Shown here: positions 51,188 through 63,975 of the stretch, piece after piece | Layout: every line of letters starts with the position of its first letter | Numbering within the stretch: the first letter of the stretch is position 1 | Assembly (NCBI GenBank): GCA_008694505.1 | Contig: VZDJ01000090.1 | Coordinates: 9,541,521-9,605,520, forward strand | From: Cyanoderma ruficeps | Taxonomy: Eukaryota > Chordata > Aves > Passeriformes > Timaliidae | Length of the DNA: 64,000 bases | Direction: 5' to 3' | Position numbers and translations under genes: made by a program | Notes under the pieces: model-generated | The model's database searches: none | What the model was told of the DNA's origin: nothing | The model's input: only the letters and a program-made list of their open reading frames with translations

Positions 51188-54100
51188 CTTACTGACATGA
51201 AGTAATAAAGCGCAGGAATGGTTTCTTTGCTTTCTATTTTATGTTTTGCACAGCTTATAAAAATGATATAACTGTACTTCATTTATGTCTATCAATAATT
51301 GAGTCTGTAATTAAGGCTTTTATTACCTATAAACCCTTGTGATTCTGTGTGTAGTGAATATTATTAAAGCCTATTTTTCATTATAAATTTCTCCTGTTGA
51401 TCAGTTATTACAGTGGTATTTTTTAATTTTTAAATAAAGGACATAAAGCATTTAGTTGGCAATTCTTTTCTTCTTTTTTTTTAACATAGAGTAGAAGAGA
51501 GCAATATAACAGAGATGATGATCCAAACACTACCATCTCCATTTTTTTGTCTCACTAAGAAAACATAAAATTTTTTTTCAACCTTTAATATGGACCTTGG
51601 GCAGGGCTGACTGAATGTGTTTTAAATTCTCTGTTTCTGCATTTCAGCTCTTTGTTTTGCCTTACTCCTCAAAAGTTGTATGGGTTCAAATCCTAGGAAA
51701 ATAAACTGTAGCAGAGGTTTTCATAAGCTGGTGCCTGCAGATTAACATGTACTTCTGCAGATGCCTTTTTTCCTTGTTCTCTGTGTCATATTACTGCTCT
51801 GTAGAAACATCCTACAGAAGGAAAAAACAGTGGTATGAGTGGGTCATTGTATTTTCATATAATGTGACTAATTCCCTTAAAATAAGGAAATAAAGGCACT
51901 ACTTAATTATTTGATGTTACTGCCTGCATTTTAATATTAAAAATACAAGTTAGATAATGTTTTGAGTTGAAACTTGCTGAGGGAGAGCATACTGTGCTAT
52001 ACAGCAATGGTTCCTGCACCATCATGGGCTGTTTCTCAACATCCTGAACATTTTCCCTCCTACCAAGTGACTTGCTTCTGAAGCTGGAGCTGCTGCTTTG
52101 AAGACTCTTGTCTTTAACAACAGATCTGTCCTTCAGAATTTTTGCTCCTTTCCACAGTTTGAGGAAATTGGGGCCTGACTGGTTTTTTTCATTTTCTTCC
52201 CCTTTCTTCTTTTTCTCCTGTCCCAGTCCCTGACAGTCTTGGCCGTTTTATTCCTGCTTCAGCACAGCTCTCATATTCCCTTGCCTCATCAGCCAAGGTA
52301 ATGAAGAGCACACCAGACTACTCTCAGGATGCAGTTTCCAGCTAATTGTGTGCTCTTGAATTGTCCTCTTGAGAGAATTATTTCCAAGATAGACTATATG
52401 TCCCTTTGTAGCCGGTTTCAAAAACACCTTTGGGTGTTAGAAGCACTAAGGCAGCTGTCCACTACCTTCTCTGACTTTAATTCATTTACATGCTGTGAAA
52501 GTGGAGCATCCTGATTGCACCTCATCGCTTGGAAGGTCACTTTAGCAGCTCTTCCAATTAAGTTGTCTGTATTAGTAAAACAGATTTTTTTTTTTCTCAG
52601 GTTTTTATTTGACTAACACTGAAGTCTCTCGTGTCCCTTGGGCAGTTGCTGTAAAATGTCAGGAAGTGAAGAAAAAGTGATTTCAGTATGTAATGTACTA
52701 TTCTTTCAAAACTCCTTTGATGTCAAATTGCAGGGCTTGTTTAGTGTAGCAGTGGTGTCCTTAGTGGAAGCTAGGTGATGCGTAGCTTCTGTCGACTGAA
52801 ATCAAATCACCTATCCTGCTGAGGTTTTGCTTGCTTTGTCTTAATTTCTTTGCTGATCTTAGAAAACATGTAATTTTTTCAGCAATGTGAGTTTTCAGAC
52901 TGGAATAACACATACATACAGGTTGGTTAAGTTTTGCCATTGCAAATAGCCAGGTTTCTTTGTTTTTCCTATTATTAAATATGCTAAAAAAACAGGGAAG
53001 ACCCTGATTATTTCTAATGCTGACAAACTAATTCTATGCTGTTACCAGGTGGCAGCTCTGCCACTGAGATCCCTATGTCCCAGTATCCACTGTGTGTATT
53101 TAACTTCTTTATTAAACCTTAAACTAGTGAAGTTCTGTAGTGGTATATTTTAGGCACAAAATTACTTTAAATTATACGTTTTTATGATTGTCTTTATCTG
53201 TTCTAGTCTAGCATGAAATCTCCCCTCTAGGATTTTTAGTGCTTAGAGCAGAAAGCAGAATAGCCTACCTGCTCTAATACATGCAAGAACATGTCTTGGT
53301 AGCTGTGAAAGCTTGGTGTCTCTGTAAGATTGATTGCTATACTTCACTTTTGAGTTCCTGTTTTAGTTTTGCCCTTCAGAAGTTTTACTAGGATAGTTTG
53401 TAAGTGCCAATATTGTACCTTAAGTGGGTGTGTTAGATAGTCTTAGGTGCCATGTTCTTTATTGATGTTTGCAAGTTGCACTAAATATTGTTGGAGAGAA
53501 AATATAAAGCTAAGCACAAGAGATCTTTATGAATAATTGTATGCTTTCAAAAGTGTTATGCTTAGCTTAATGCACACTTTAATTCTCCAGAAATCACCCA
53601 AGTGAAAGACAAAGCACAACAAACTAAATCTTTACCCTCTCCTCTTCAAATTTCATCTATCACAGCGCTGCGATTGTTTCTGCTGCTTTTTTAATGCCAG
53701 AAAGATATGAGCAGATCATGGAACTATGGGAAAATTGCAAAGATTTTGACAGGAAAATTTGTGAATAAAGGACAGAAGTAAGGAGGAGGATGTTGATACA
53801 AATAAATGAAGTATGGAGAGCAGGAGAAGATACCTAAAAAAGTACATTCTTGAAACTGATATTTAAATAAATAAAATTTTATCAGATAAAGTATATCTAA
53901 CTGTTCAACCGGAAATCTGGACCATATAAAACTCTTCCATCAGAGTACAATTTATTAAACCTTGTATTTGGTATCCAGTTGAGTTTATTTGTATTCAATT
54001 TGGAGTTGAGGGTGAGGGGCTAAGTGAAAGGCTGTGCTTACCTTTAAGGTTTAATCTTTACCCAGGTCTATGGGTAGATTTTTAGATGATGTAAAGCTAA

Positions 54101-54665
54101 ATTAAGGCTCATGGTGGATCATCAGACATGATCCATTTCAATTCTGTAATGGGCTATCTTTGCTGTTCTGTTTTAGGTGCAGCCTTTAACCCTGATATTC
54201 TGCCAAACTGTAACATTAGGCTACAGCTCAGCTGAGACCACAAGGTCCTTTAAATACAATGTTTGGGTAACACTATAAACAGGAGTTTGTGTGTGTGATG
54301 GGAAGAGGTGTATCTATTTTGTTTTTGATTTGGGTGGCTTCTCTGAAACAAAATGACCTGATAGCTGTATGCTTCCAACACAAGATCTAAGCATCTTTTT
54401 GGGGATGTAGTGAAACATACTGACCTCTGAGCACATGGCACTGAACAAGATTCATGGATTTTTATGAGGGCAAGAATGGATTACTTAAGCACTGCAATAA
54501 CAAGGCTTGTTACTGTCAAGGCACACACACAATCCTGGCTGTGCTGTCAGTCACTGGGTTTGCAAACAGATTGGACCAGTAGTGCTGATGCACACATCTG
54601 TGAAATGTGGTTTGAGGAGGATGAGAAGTATCCCCTGGAGAAGGCTGGCTTTCTCTGAACCACTA
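51188..54665. other. Intron DNA, nothing recognised
   Basis: AT-rich sequence without an exon-like cassette, RNA gene or named repeat. Confidence 0.5.
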
Positions 54666-55636
54666 TGTTGGGTTTGCACGGCCGCGTTTTGGCATTGGTG
54701 GAGCTGAAGGGGTGGCTTCTGTGAGAAGATGCCAGAAACCTCCCCCATGTCTGATACAGCCATGGAGCACATCAGCGACAGTGGCAGTGCCTCTGGAATA
54801 ATGTTTTTAAGGAGGGGGAAGAATCTGCACAGTGGAGATTCAGCAGGAGAGAGGAGTGAGAATATGTGGCAGAAACAGCTCTGCAGATACCAAGGGTAGA
54901 ACAGAAGGGGCAGGAGGTGCTCCAAGCACTGGAGCTGAGGTTCCCCTGCAGCCCATGGTGTGACAGCCGTGCCTCTGCAGTCCACAGAGATCCGTCCATG
55001 GTGAAGCAGAGATCCACCTGCAGTCTGCGAAGAACCCCATGGCAGAGCAGAGCCCAAAGGAGGCTGATACCCTGTGGGAAGCCCACACTGGAGCAGGTTT
55101 GCTGGCAGGACTGGTTACCCTGTGGGGGATTCACAGTGGAGCAATCTGTTCCTGAAGGACTGCACACCATAGAAGGGACCCACCCTGGAGCAGTTTGTGA
55201 AGAACCTGTGTGAAGGTCTCACATACAGAAGTTTGTGAAGAGCTGTCTCCCATGGGATGGAGCAGGAGAAGAGTGTGCAGAGTCCTTCCCCTAAGGAGGA
55301 AGGAACAGCAGAAACAACGTGTGATGAATTGACCATTTCCCATCCCCCTGTGGGGGGATAGGTAGAGAATTCATGAGTAAAGTTAAGACCAAAAAGAAGT
55401 GAAGGGTGGGGGCAAGGTATTTTAAGATTTGTTCTTATTTTCTTATTATCCTATTCTGATTTGACTTGCTATACATTTGATTAATTTTCCTCAAATCAAG
55501 TCAGTTTTGCCTGTGGAGGCAACTGGTGAGTGATCTGTCCCTGCCCTCATCTCAACCTTTGAGCCTTCAGTTGTATTTTCTCTCTCCAGCTGGGTTGGAG
55601 AGTGACCTGGTATCCAGGCAAGGCCAGCCCACCACA
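54666..55636 (+). mobile_element. Complete solo LTR of an avian endogenous retrovirus, sense to the gene
   Basis: The element starts TGTTGGGTTTGCACGG and ends CCCACCACA, the TG...CA termini of a long (about 971 bp) LTR type abundant in songbird genomes. In order it shows GGGGTGGCTTCTGTGAGAAG, a GGAATAATGTTTTTAAGGAG promoter-like region near 54796, then many imperfect repeats of about 45-60 bases built on CCCATGG and CTGGAGCAG (about 54900-55260), GACAACGTGTGATGAATTGA-like sequence near 55315, and the 3' part TTGCCTGTGG, CTGGTGAGTGATCTGTCCCT and ATTTTCTCTCTCCAGCTG. There is no gag-pol DNA on either side. No AATAAA remains where the polyadenylation signal would lie. The flanks CACTA and ACCAG are not a clear target duplication. 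Open frames across it are incidental. Confidence 0.88.
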
Positions 55637-58600
55637 ACCAGCCACGTAACCTGTGGGAAGGAACTGCCTGGTCTTGAGCTGTAGGCATGTGCCACAAAAA
55701 CTGGGAGATGTGGGTTGCACTTCTGAGTGGTTGGAGCCCTTGGGGATGGTGTTTACCTGCCGAGTAGGTCGGTGTGTGGAATTTCTGGAGGCTGCTCATT
55801 TCTGTGTATGGAACAAGCCTCCCAATGTCTTTTGACTTGGGTGTCTGCAGGAGTAATCATTCAAAGAGTCTTAACTCTTAATTAGTTGAAATTGGAAGGT
55901 TTCTAGAAGCTAAAGGCATGAAGTCCTTTTAAACTGAGTGAAAGGTGTCATGGTTCAGATGAACAATCTGTTCTATCCTTTATTCTACCTGTGGTCATGC
56001 CAGGAATACCAGTGTGAGATGCCATCTCTGGGCTGATGTCTGCAGTTAAGGTTGTTTCACTGAAAGGAAAAGTCTTCACAAAAAGTGATAAAAACAGTCA
56101 TATATGTCTCTTAAAGTAAAAAAAAAACAACTAAAAAACCCCACCCAGACCTTCTATTTGTCTTGTTTTATTTGGCTTGTTTTAATTTATCTTATGTATA
56201 AGAACCATGATGTTTAATCTGCATATACCTCATCAGGGTAATTTTTTTCTGTCTAGATTAAATTGTAAATATAAGTACAGAAAAGCATCCATATTAAGAA
56301 TTCAGTGACTGACTTGTTATAATTGAATTTGTGTCTCAGACTGGGCATTTGTGCTTTAGCTAGTTTAATTTGCATTTGAATGAGTAAGTAGAAACTTTGA
56401 ATTGGATGCTCAATTAGAAAATGGTATGCTGGTACATTCTTCCTTGCTGTAGCCTCCAGACACATTTAAAAGTCTGAGTTCTAGGTTTCGTATTCAAAAA
56501 ATTAGGTTTAAATTTCAAAAATATTATTGGTATTTGTTACTTCTTTTCTGCACCAAAATCAAATCTAGAATTAAGAGACTTTAATTAGGACTTTGTTTCA
56601 GGAGTGTTGGAAATGCCCAGTACTCTTTGCACTGAAGAGTTACAGTTTGGGTATTTTACATGCTGGTGGTCTTGAAAAACAGTAGGATCTGGTAAGAGAT
56701 TTAAGCAGAGTTGATGCACTGACAAGCCCCAATCTGCAGAATCAAATTAGTTTAAATTTACTCCAACTGAGCAAAAGAAATATTTCTGTACATATTTAGA
56801 ACATGTGGGAGAAGGTCTGTAATTTAGAAGTTCACTTAATACCGCTTTTATGGGGAGGAACCTTAGAGCTTGGCAACACCAGCATTAGTGCTAAGAAATT
56901 GCAGGTGGGAGATGCAGGCAAATAAGTACTTGCTATTAAACCAGCTTATTAAATGCTGAAAAAGCTGTGGCGTGTCACTTCTAAAACATCACTTCAGAAA
57001 CATTTCTGAAAGAAATGTATTACAGGGTGAAGAATGAAGGACAGGAGAGGGGGAGGAGAAGGCAGAGTGTGAAGTGTAACCAAAGATGAACCTGCAGCTG
57101 CAGGCTGGTGGTGCATCCCCAGGTGCTGTATGGATGTAGAAAGTGGATTTGTAGAGAGTTCTCAAAGCCTGACAGAAGGCTCACATAATACGCATCCGTA
57201 TGCAAACTTCGAGGTAAGAAATGCCATGGAATAGGATGCACATTGTTGAGAGAGAAATGGAACTAGAAACAAGTTTCAAAGGATGGTCTTGCAAATAAGA
57301 CTGTGAAAAGACTATTTGGAAATAAAAGATTATTTGGAAAAATAAAACTGTGAAAGGTGCATTGTAGTAGAACCCATAAGGGGTAATTTTAGATGACTGG
57401 CTTTAAAGCATTTACAGCATTGTGTAGCAAAAGCTAATAGGCCCAGAAATGCTTGTAATGTATGGTAATTGAGAAATAGTTGGCTTCTGATTGTGATGGC
57501 ATTAATTATAACACCTGTATTTTCTCACCCTTCACATGAAACTGAAAACAGAATAAAAGTTTTTAAAACACCTCTCAGTTTCCCCATCTCTGAGGAAAGG
57601 GTATAATCTGACATATGAAGAAATGTGAGGGTACCAGGCATGTCTGGTGCTCCTGGAACCCTCTAAGGCTTCTGCCTCATGTACTGGGCTTTCAACGTGT
57701 TGTTATAAGCCCAGTAACTTCAGCAAGGACAAATGGATATTTTAAGCAAGAAAATGGTAAAAGCACAGGAGAGCAGAGAGGATCCAGAGGATAAGAGGAA
57801 ATCTTTGCTAGATCTATATCAAATGTATAAGGCGTTAGGCAGCTAGAAGTTCATTATAGGGGAATTTGTTTAAAGTTCCAGCAGACTGGAAAATTGAGGT
57901 AGACTCAGAGGAGTCTTGCATTTCCAGGTCAGGTTTTAATTGCTAATTTCAGGGTAAAGGGCCTGGCACATTTGGGTGAAAAAAGTGGTTTATGCCCGTG
58001 TTGGAATTTCCTTTGAAAATTTACAGTGATGTTACTAAGACATGGGTGCATTTTTAAGACTGGAAAGGGCATCTTGGATCACTGAGTCAGTGCCCACATA
58101 GTTGCAGATGATAATATAAATTCCACATATGAATTGACTGACTCCCTTTAAAAATTATGCTTTCTGTCATTTCTTCCTCCATTCTGAAGGGAAGAAAACT
58201 TCAGCTTGTCAGAATGCGGTAATAATGCATGTGGCAGTATTTGAACCGTAGCTTAAACACTTCTATCTATCAGTATGCTTAGATAATAAAGAAGTCTTAG
58301 TCTTCCCTTGTGTGATAGACTTTCTTCTTGCAAATAAACAGTCTTTTTACTTGTTCAAGTTAAATCAGGTCTTGAAAATACTTTTAACAGCAATGAGCGT
58401 CTGAGTTGAGGCTTCACTGTGGTTGTTGTACAGTGACATTAATGCTTTGTCCTCAGGTATAATTTAGGGTTTTGTTTCTGTTGAGCTGTCAGACCATAGT
58501 TGCTGTGTCACTATCTGTCATACTTGGGTTTGTTTACTTGTGCAGCACTTGTGAGATGTTCACAAGAGCTTGGATTTTTATATCTTTTGTCCCATTTCTA

Positions 58601-60058
58601 TTCTAATCCTAAGGGAATCCCAGATCTTCCGATGCGGTGTTCTCCTTTGTTCTGATGGCAGCATCGTAGCACCTCTCCACTCTGCTCAGCCTGCCAGTGT
58701 TCATCCTTGTCAAAATTGCTTTGCAAATGAACACAGTGACAGGAGGAGCAGAGCTGTTGACTTGGTTATGAGCAGGAATGTGTCATTGTCTGACTAAGAC
58801 TGTGGTAATTGACACAGTGTTTTCTCCACGTCTTAACTGTAGAAGGTTAGTTCATTCATCTGGTATCAGGTTCTAAGTACAAATATGGTGGGGTTTTTGG
58901 AACAGAGCATTATATTAGTGGACAAAACTACTGAACTGTGAAAATGTAGTGAATAAAGCAAGATGGATGTGGGTAGAAAACTTGATGGTTATTTGTTAAG
59001 GCACGTAAAAGTGTTGGACTTTCATTCTAAAGACTTAATCATATCTGTTTATATATGATTTTTCTTACAGCTGTGCAGAAGTGAGCCTAGTTTAGATGAT
59101 GCTGTTTATATTCTATTCATCGTCAGAAATTATTTTTTTTTAGTTTTTATGCGTGCATGAATATATCCATCAGCTACAGCTGATTGAAAGGAGCAATCCA
59201 CACAAGGATGTTTTGGATCTTAGAATCAATACCTTACTAGCTAGGACACAGTTTATCTCACTGTCCTTGATGTTGCAGTGCCCAAGGTGACCCATACCCC
59301 TCACTGGTTTTTGTTCTTGTTTTTTTTCTCGTTACCTTCTCTTCACTGAAAGTAGAAGAATTCACATAGCTGGAGGTACAAAGTTTGGGGAATTTTTTTG
59401 AGACATAGAATATAACGGAACTTTGAAGGTAAATGTGTAACCACTTTTTACAGCGTTTCAAAAGTAGGGCATAATTTAATTGGTCTAACTGTATCATTAA
59501 AACAATTTTTTAATGTTTTAAAATATCAGTTACACTAAGGCGTAAAATTAATGCATAACTATTTTACAGAGTGTAAACTCAGTAGAAAAAGTAATGCAGT
59601 GGGAGGCAAAAGAGGTAGATGAGAAAGAAAGGTATATGAGAATGGTGAAAAATACCACATGAAAAGTCAGTATGATGTGGTGTCCTATGTTCTCGTATCA
59701 ACGTCACATCTGCTGGTTTCAGACATAGATCACAGGGTTTTGTAGGACAGATGAACAGGATCTAAGTAATCTGGACAGTTTGATTCCTTGCAAACTTCTG
59801 AATTGAGTGAAGAAAACAAAACTGATATTTCCAGTGTGTCAGTCAGTAACTGTTCTGGGAGAAGACATGCACTTCTTTTCTCACACATCTGACTTTCCCC
59901 ACAGCACACTTGAAAAATAAATTGTTGCTTTTGCTGATGAATAACTAGACCCCAAGGGAGCAGAGCAGTGAAGTACTGAGAGAGAGTAGCTGCATGATTG
60001 GCAGGAAGGAGGTTGGACTGCAGGATGCCCAGGACCTGAGAAGCTGCCATTTCTCTTA
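55637..60058. other. Intron DNA, nothing recognised
   Basis: AT-rich sequence, with an ATTTGCAT octamer at 56368-56375 and a small A/C patch near 56117-56150. No exon or named repeat is called. Confidence 0.5.
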
Positions 60059-60115
60059 GTTGTTGGGGTTTGTTTTTGTTTTTGTTTTTTTGGTTTTTTT
60101 TTTGTTTTTTCCCCA
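60059..60115 (+). repeat. G/T-only tract
   Basis: The plus strand reads GTTGGGGTTTG followed by repeated TTTTTG units and long T runs, then CCCCAC. It is the same low-complexity style as the tracts at 43576 and 63000. Confidence 0.85.
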
Positions 60116-60796
60116 CAAATGTAAAGATACAAGTATTGCAATAGCTGCTTATCTTTTAAAGAGGGGAAATATTTGAGACAGTGAAAGACAGAAAAAGACT
60201 TCGGAAGAATATTGATTCTCAGCCAGCATCTTGTGAGTAGAATGGTCCTGGTTTTGCTCTGATATTCTTTATATTTACCAGTTACTTTGTCCTCGGTATT
60301 ACTGAAAGCAAGCAGTCATTTTTCAGAGTTCCAGTAAAGCAATGCCCTGCTATTTCTCACTTAGGTGCAGGAAAGGTTCCTCATTTTATGCACATGTGAA
60401 CCAAAACAAAGAGATGGTTCAAAACAGCCAGGGTCTACTTCCTTGTAATTAGGAAATCAGAATGAATGGTTTTCTATTTCTTAACATGCATCATTCCTTG
60501 CCACTGTCTGCACAATGCAAATGCAGTGATAAAATGAAAATGAAGGGGGGAAAATAAATATCCTGTCCACTAATAGATTTTAATAAGGAATATGCATAGT
60601 TCTTTGGAATGACACACAGCTGGACTTAGCTTCCAAAAATGACATTGTAATGAGACTCATGCTAGCTTTAAATTTGCCTGCCTGTAACTTAGGGCAAAAT
60701 ATTTGTTATCATATATTATTTCTGCTAACTGTTAGCTGACTCTGGCTGTTTTAGTGACATAATAAATTACAGAGGGAGTTATTTCTTTTGGAGTAA

Positions 60797-60865
60797 CAAC
60801 AAAAAACCCAAAACACAAACCCTCAAGAAATAAGCAACCCAAACAACTAACCCAAGCCCAAGAAA
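60797..60865 (-). repeat. A/C-rich low-complexity tract
   Basis: The plus strand carries CAACAAAAAACCC, CAAACCC, CAACCCAAACAACTAACCC and similar units, so the G/T-rich strand here is the minus strand. Confidence 0.7.
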
Positions 60866-61687
60866 TGCTGTAACAGGGTGGCTGTAAGGCTTCCTGTTCT
60901 GGAGTTTAATGTTTGACTTTGGAGTTAGCAATCAAAACTCTTGTTTTTTCATAAGCTATAGCAATGTGGAAGATAAAACAAGATAAGTAGAATGTCTTGC
61001 TTTTGTATTCATTTCTCCCCAGCAGAAGGAGATTGGTGGTGAGATGATAAAATACAAAGCAGCCAAAGATGATTGGTCCTGCTGAAACCTCATCCGCCTT
61101 ATCAGGTAGTTATGAAAGGTGGTTTCCTGCGATGGCAGACAGTGACACCCTATGCATGTAGCATTTCTCTTAAAGCAGAGGATGTGTGGTCTTGAAGTGC
61201 AAAACTGGTTTATTGTAGCTTGTTTAGTCAGTTTAGTGGGTTTTGCTGGCTTGGTATGGTTTTCTGTTTTTTACATAATAAAGACAAATCCAAAGATAAA
61301 TCTGAAAAAATGTAAAAATATTTTTAAAATTTATATATTCACTTTCCTGGGAAGTGGTAAATATCACTCTTCATGAGTGAAAATTATACAGCAGGGTGGA
61401 TGTTTTTCCCACTAATAGTTTAAGAAAAATATCAGATTAGGCTATCAAGAAGAAAAAAATGCTTAAATCTCTATATTTTACATTCAGACATTAGGCTATA
61501 ATATAAGCTATATGACTTTTCAGTTTTTGGAGCTAACTGATAAATTCAGTTACCATTTTTTTTCTTACACTGCAGTAAATATTCAAGGCATAATGGGAAG
61601 GTGGGATATATAGTGAAATCACATCTGGCTGTAAAGCAGGTGTAGTGTTAATGTGCCAAACTTCCAAAACTGTGTTAAGATCCTAAA

Positions 61688-62095
61688 ATCATAGAATTGT
61701 TTGGATTGAAAAGGACCTTAAAGGTCATCTAGTCCCAACCCCCCTGCCATGAGCAGGACACCTTCCACTAGACCAGGTTGCTCAGAGCCGCATCCAGCCT
61801 GGCCTTGTACACTTCCAGGGATGGGGCATGCACAGCTTCTCTGGGCAACCTGTGCCAGGGCCTCAACACCATCACAGAAAAGAACCCAAACCTCTCCTCT
61901 TTCAGTTTGAAGCCATTCCCCCTTGTCCCATCACTACATGTCCTTGTAAAAGGTCCCTCTCAGTTCTCCTGTAGAGTCCTGTGAGGCTGCTGCAAGGACT
62001 CCCCAGAGCCTTCTCTCCTCTAAGCTGAACGGGCCCATCTCTCTCAGTCTGTCTCGGCAGGAGAGCTGCACCAGCCCTCTGATCACAGGGCTCAA
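61688..62095 (-). mobile_element. CR1 LINE 3' fragment, younger, minus strand
   Basis: Read on the plus strand this gives the textbook antisense CR1 3' end: ATCATAGAATTG, AAAAGGACCTTAAAGGTCAT, CTAGTCCCAACCCCCCTGCC, GGACACCTTCCACTAGACCA, GGTTGCTCAGAGC, CTGGCCTTGTACACTTCCAG, CTCTGGGCAACCTGTGCCAG, TTTGAAGCCATTCCCCCTTG, and near 62060-62085 GAGAGCTGCACCAGCCCTCT. The match is much closer than that of the 17.9-kb copy, so it is a younger insertion. About 20 bases usual for the family appear to be missing near 61880. It is 5'-truncated and has no intact frame. The right end is uncertain by about 15 bases. Confidence 0.95.
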
Positions 62096-63000
62096 AATGG
62101 AGCTTAAAACATGAAGGGCTAAAGCTGAACACCTTTCATGTTTAATATGATTGCAAGAGTTTTTTGTGAAGTCTTACTCAAATACTGAGATTATTAGTTG
62201 TGTTGTTATGGTTGTGTGGGAAGAGACTGTTACAAGTGTAAAGAGCTGTCTTACTGCCTTTTTCCTACTCCTACCTTGTGTGGGAGGAACTTGGAAGGAA
62301 AGGACAGAGATACACAGTGGTCAGACTGGCAGAGACCATGTGTAACACTGACGGGTTAGAGATTAACCTGCCAAAAGGAATATATCTGTGTGGTATCTAC
62401 GTGGATGAAGACTTTTGGACTTCAGCTGTCTAACCCAGAATCGAAAAATTAGATTCTTCTGTGAAAATGAAAGCTAATGTACTAGAAACAAGACATAAAA
62501 TGCGAGTAAATACAAAATAAGTGACTTTGCAAAGCAGATAAAGATGCTCAGCTCAGAATTATCATGATTGCTGTTTGCAGTGGAGTGAGTTTTTGAGGAG
62601 CTGGAGATGTGACTCTAAATCGCCCCAGTACCCAACCTGCAGGATAGGGAGGAAGATCTGGACAGCCATTCCATGTATATTCATGAGTGTTTACTGCAGG
62701 AAAAATGGAGCTTGCATGTGTCAACTCCTAGGAAGTATCTCAGCCCCCAGAAGAAATAATTTTCATATCAAAGAAGCATTGTCAACAAGAAAGACTGGGG
62801 AGGGGTCATGGCTTTCTGTGGTTTTCTGGTCTCACAGCTGGTCTTGCTACTGTGATGTGCTGACATTGCTGCAGTCAGCCAAAGAAGCTGAACTCAAGAG
62901 TTGAGGGACAAATAAAAAGCACATGCCTGTACCTGTGTTCTGATTAGTATTGTTTGCAATGAGCCTGTAAAAAATTGGAAAAATTGGTGAGCATTGTTTT
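62096..63000. other. Intron DNA, nothing recognised
   Basis: No repeat, exon or RNA gene recognised between the CR1 copy and the next G/T tract. Confidence 0.5.
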
Positions 63001-63085
63001 GGGTTTGTTTAGGTTTTTTTTGTGGGTTTTTTTGTTTGGTTTTTTTTTGGTGATGGTTTTCTTTAGTTTAGTTGGACTACTTTAG
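63001..63085 (+). repeat. G/T-only tract
   Basis: The plus strand is built of GGGTTTG, AGGTTTTTTTTG, GGGTTTTTTTG and TTTGGTTTTTTTTTGG units, almost without C. Confidence 0.8.
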
Positions 63086-63928
63086 TTGTTGTTTTCTTTT
63101 GTGTATGTGTTTTGGTTTTGGCTTTTCTTCTTTCATGTAGTGAATTTTGTTGGAGGAGTCTTTACTCCTAGAACTGGCTTCTGTGTGCAGGATTATTAAG
63201 GCATGAAGCAGTTACTGCCCAGCCATAGTTCCTCTTTCAAACCTTCTGTTTGTGCCAACACACATCCTGTTCTTGTTGCTGAATTGTGGATTATGGCTGT
63301 GGTGTGCAGCATGCTTGCATGAATATGGCATGAGAAAGGAGATTTCTGCTGGGACATGAGCTCTTTGCCTTTTTTTTTTTTTTAATTACTTTTCTCTGTG
63401 AAGAGAAAAGGGTGATCTTACTACATTGACCATACAATGTGGAGGCTTTATTGCCCCTGGGAGAGCCCAAGGACCCTGCATGTTCCCATAAAGAAATGTG
63501 TTCGTGAAAAATGAACAATTCATTGTAGCCAGTGTTAGATTAACAGATTGCTGTGGTATTCTGATCTGCTGGTTCTGTGTCAGTTAATTTTTTTGGCTTT
63601 GCTTTATAAACAAAGAGCTTTTGGAAGTCTAGCCCACAGTTGTATCAGAAGACATGCCTGTTAATTTCTTTTGTTCGCTTCTCAATGGCTATGCAAAAAC
63701 TAATTTTTGGATGCTGTTACAATCCAAAGAAGTGGGAGGATAGGAGGATATTTCTTTCTCTGCCATCTGAAAGTTGCAAAAAAACCTTTTCATAAAATCA
63801 GAAACCCCACTAAGGTCTTAATTACTTGACATCCATCCCTATTAGTGAGCAGAGAAGGCAGGAATTGAATAAAATTATTTTCTTACTGCTGAAGATTTTT
63901 TTTCTCTTTTCTTCCTATTTTTTTGCAG

Positions 63929-63975
63929 ACTCCAAATTCAGGAAGTTTTATATTACTCTTTGAAGGTCCAAAGAG
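63929..63975 (+). other. Exon-like cassette at the window edge, phase-incompatible with exon 1
   Basis: A long pyrimidine tract ending TTCCTATTTTTTTGCAG at 63928 is a strong acceptor. A possible donor, AAGAG|GTAATC, follows 47 bases later (GT at 63976-63977). If exon 1 spliced here, its leftover G would start the frame GAC-TCC and reach a TGA at the twelfth codon. The frame starting at 63929 itself is open to the donor, and the remaining frame is open to the window end. It is therefore either a cryptic or non-coding exon, an exon after one not seen, or chance. Confidence 0.22.

Noticed and set aside
54551..55057. 168-codon minus-strand open frame
   Set aside because: Mostly antisense to the solo LTR at 54666-55636; LTRs are non-coding here and the sequence has no protein motif.
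39406..63085. Interstitial telomeric repeats in the G/T tracts
   Set aside because: No TTAGGG units; the spacing of G and T runs is irregular.
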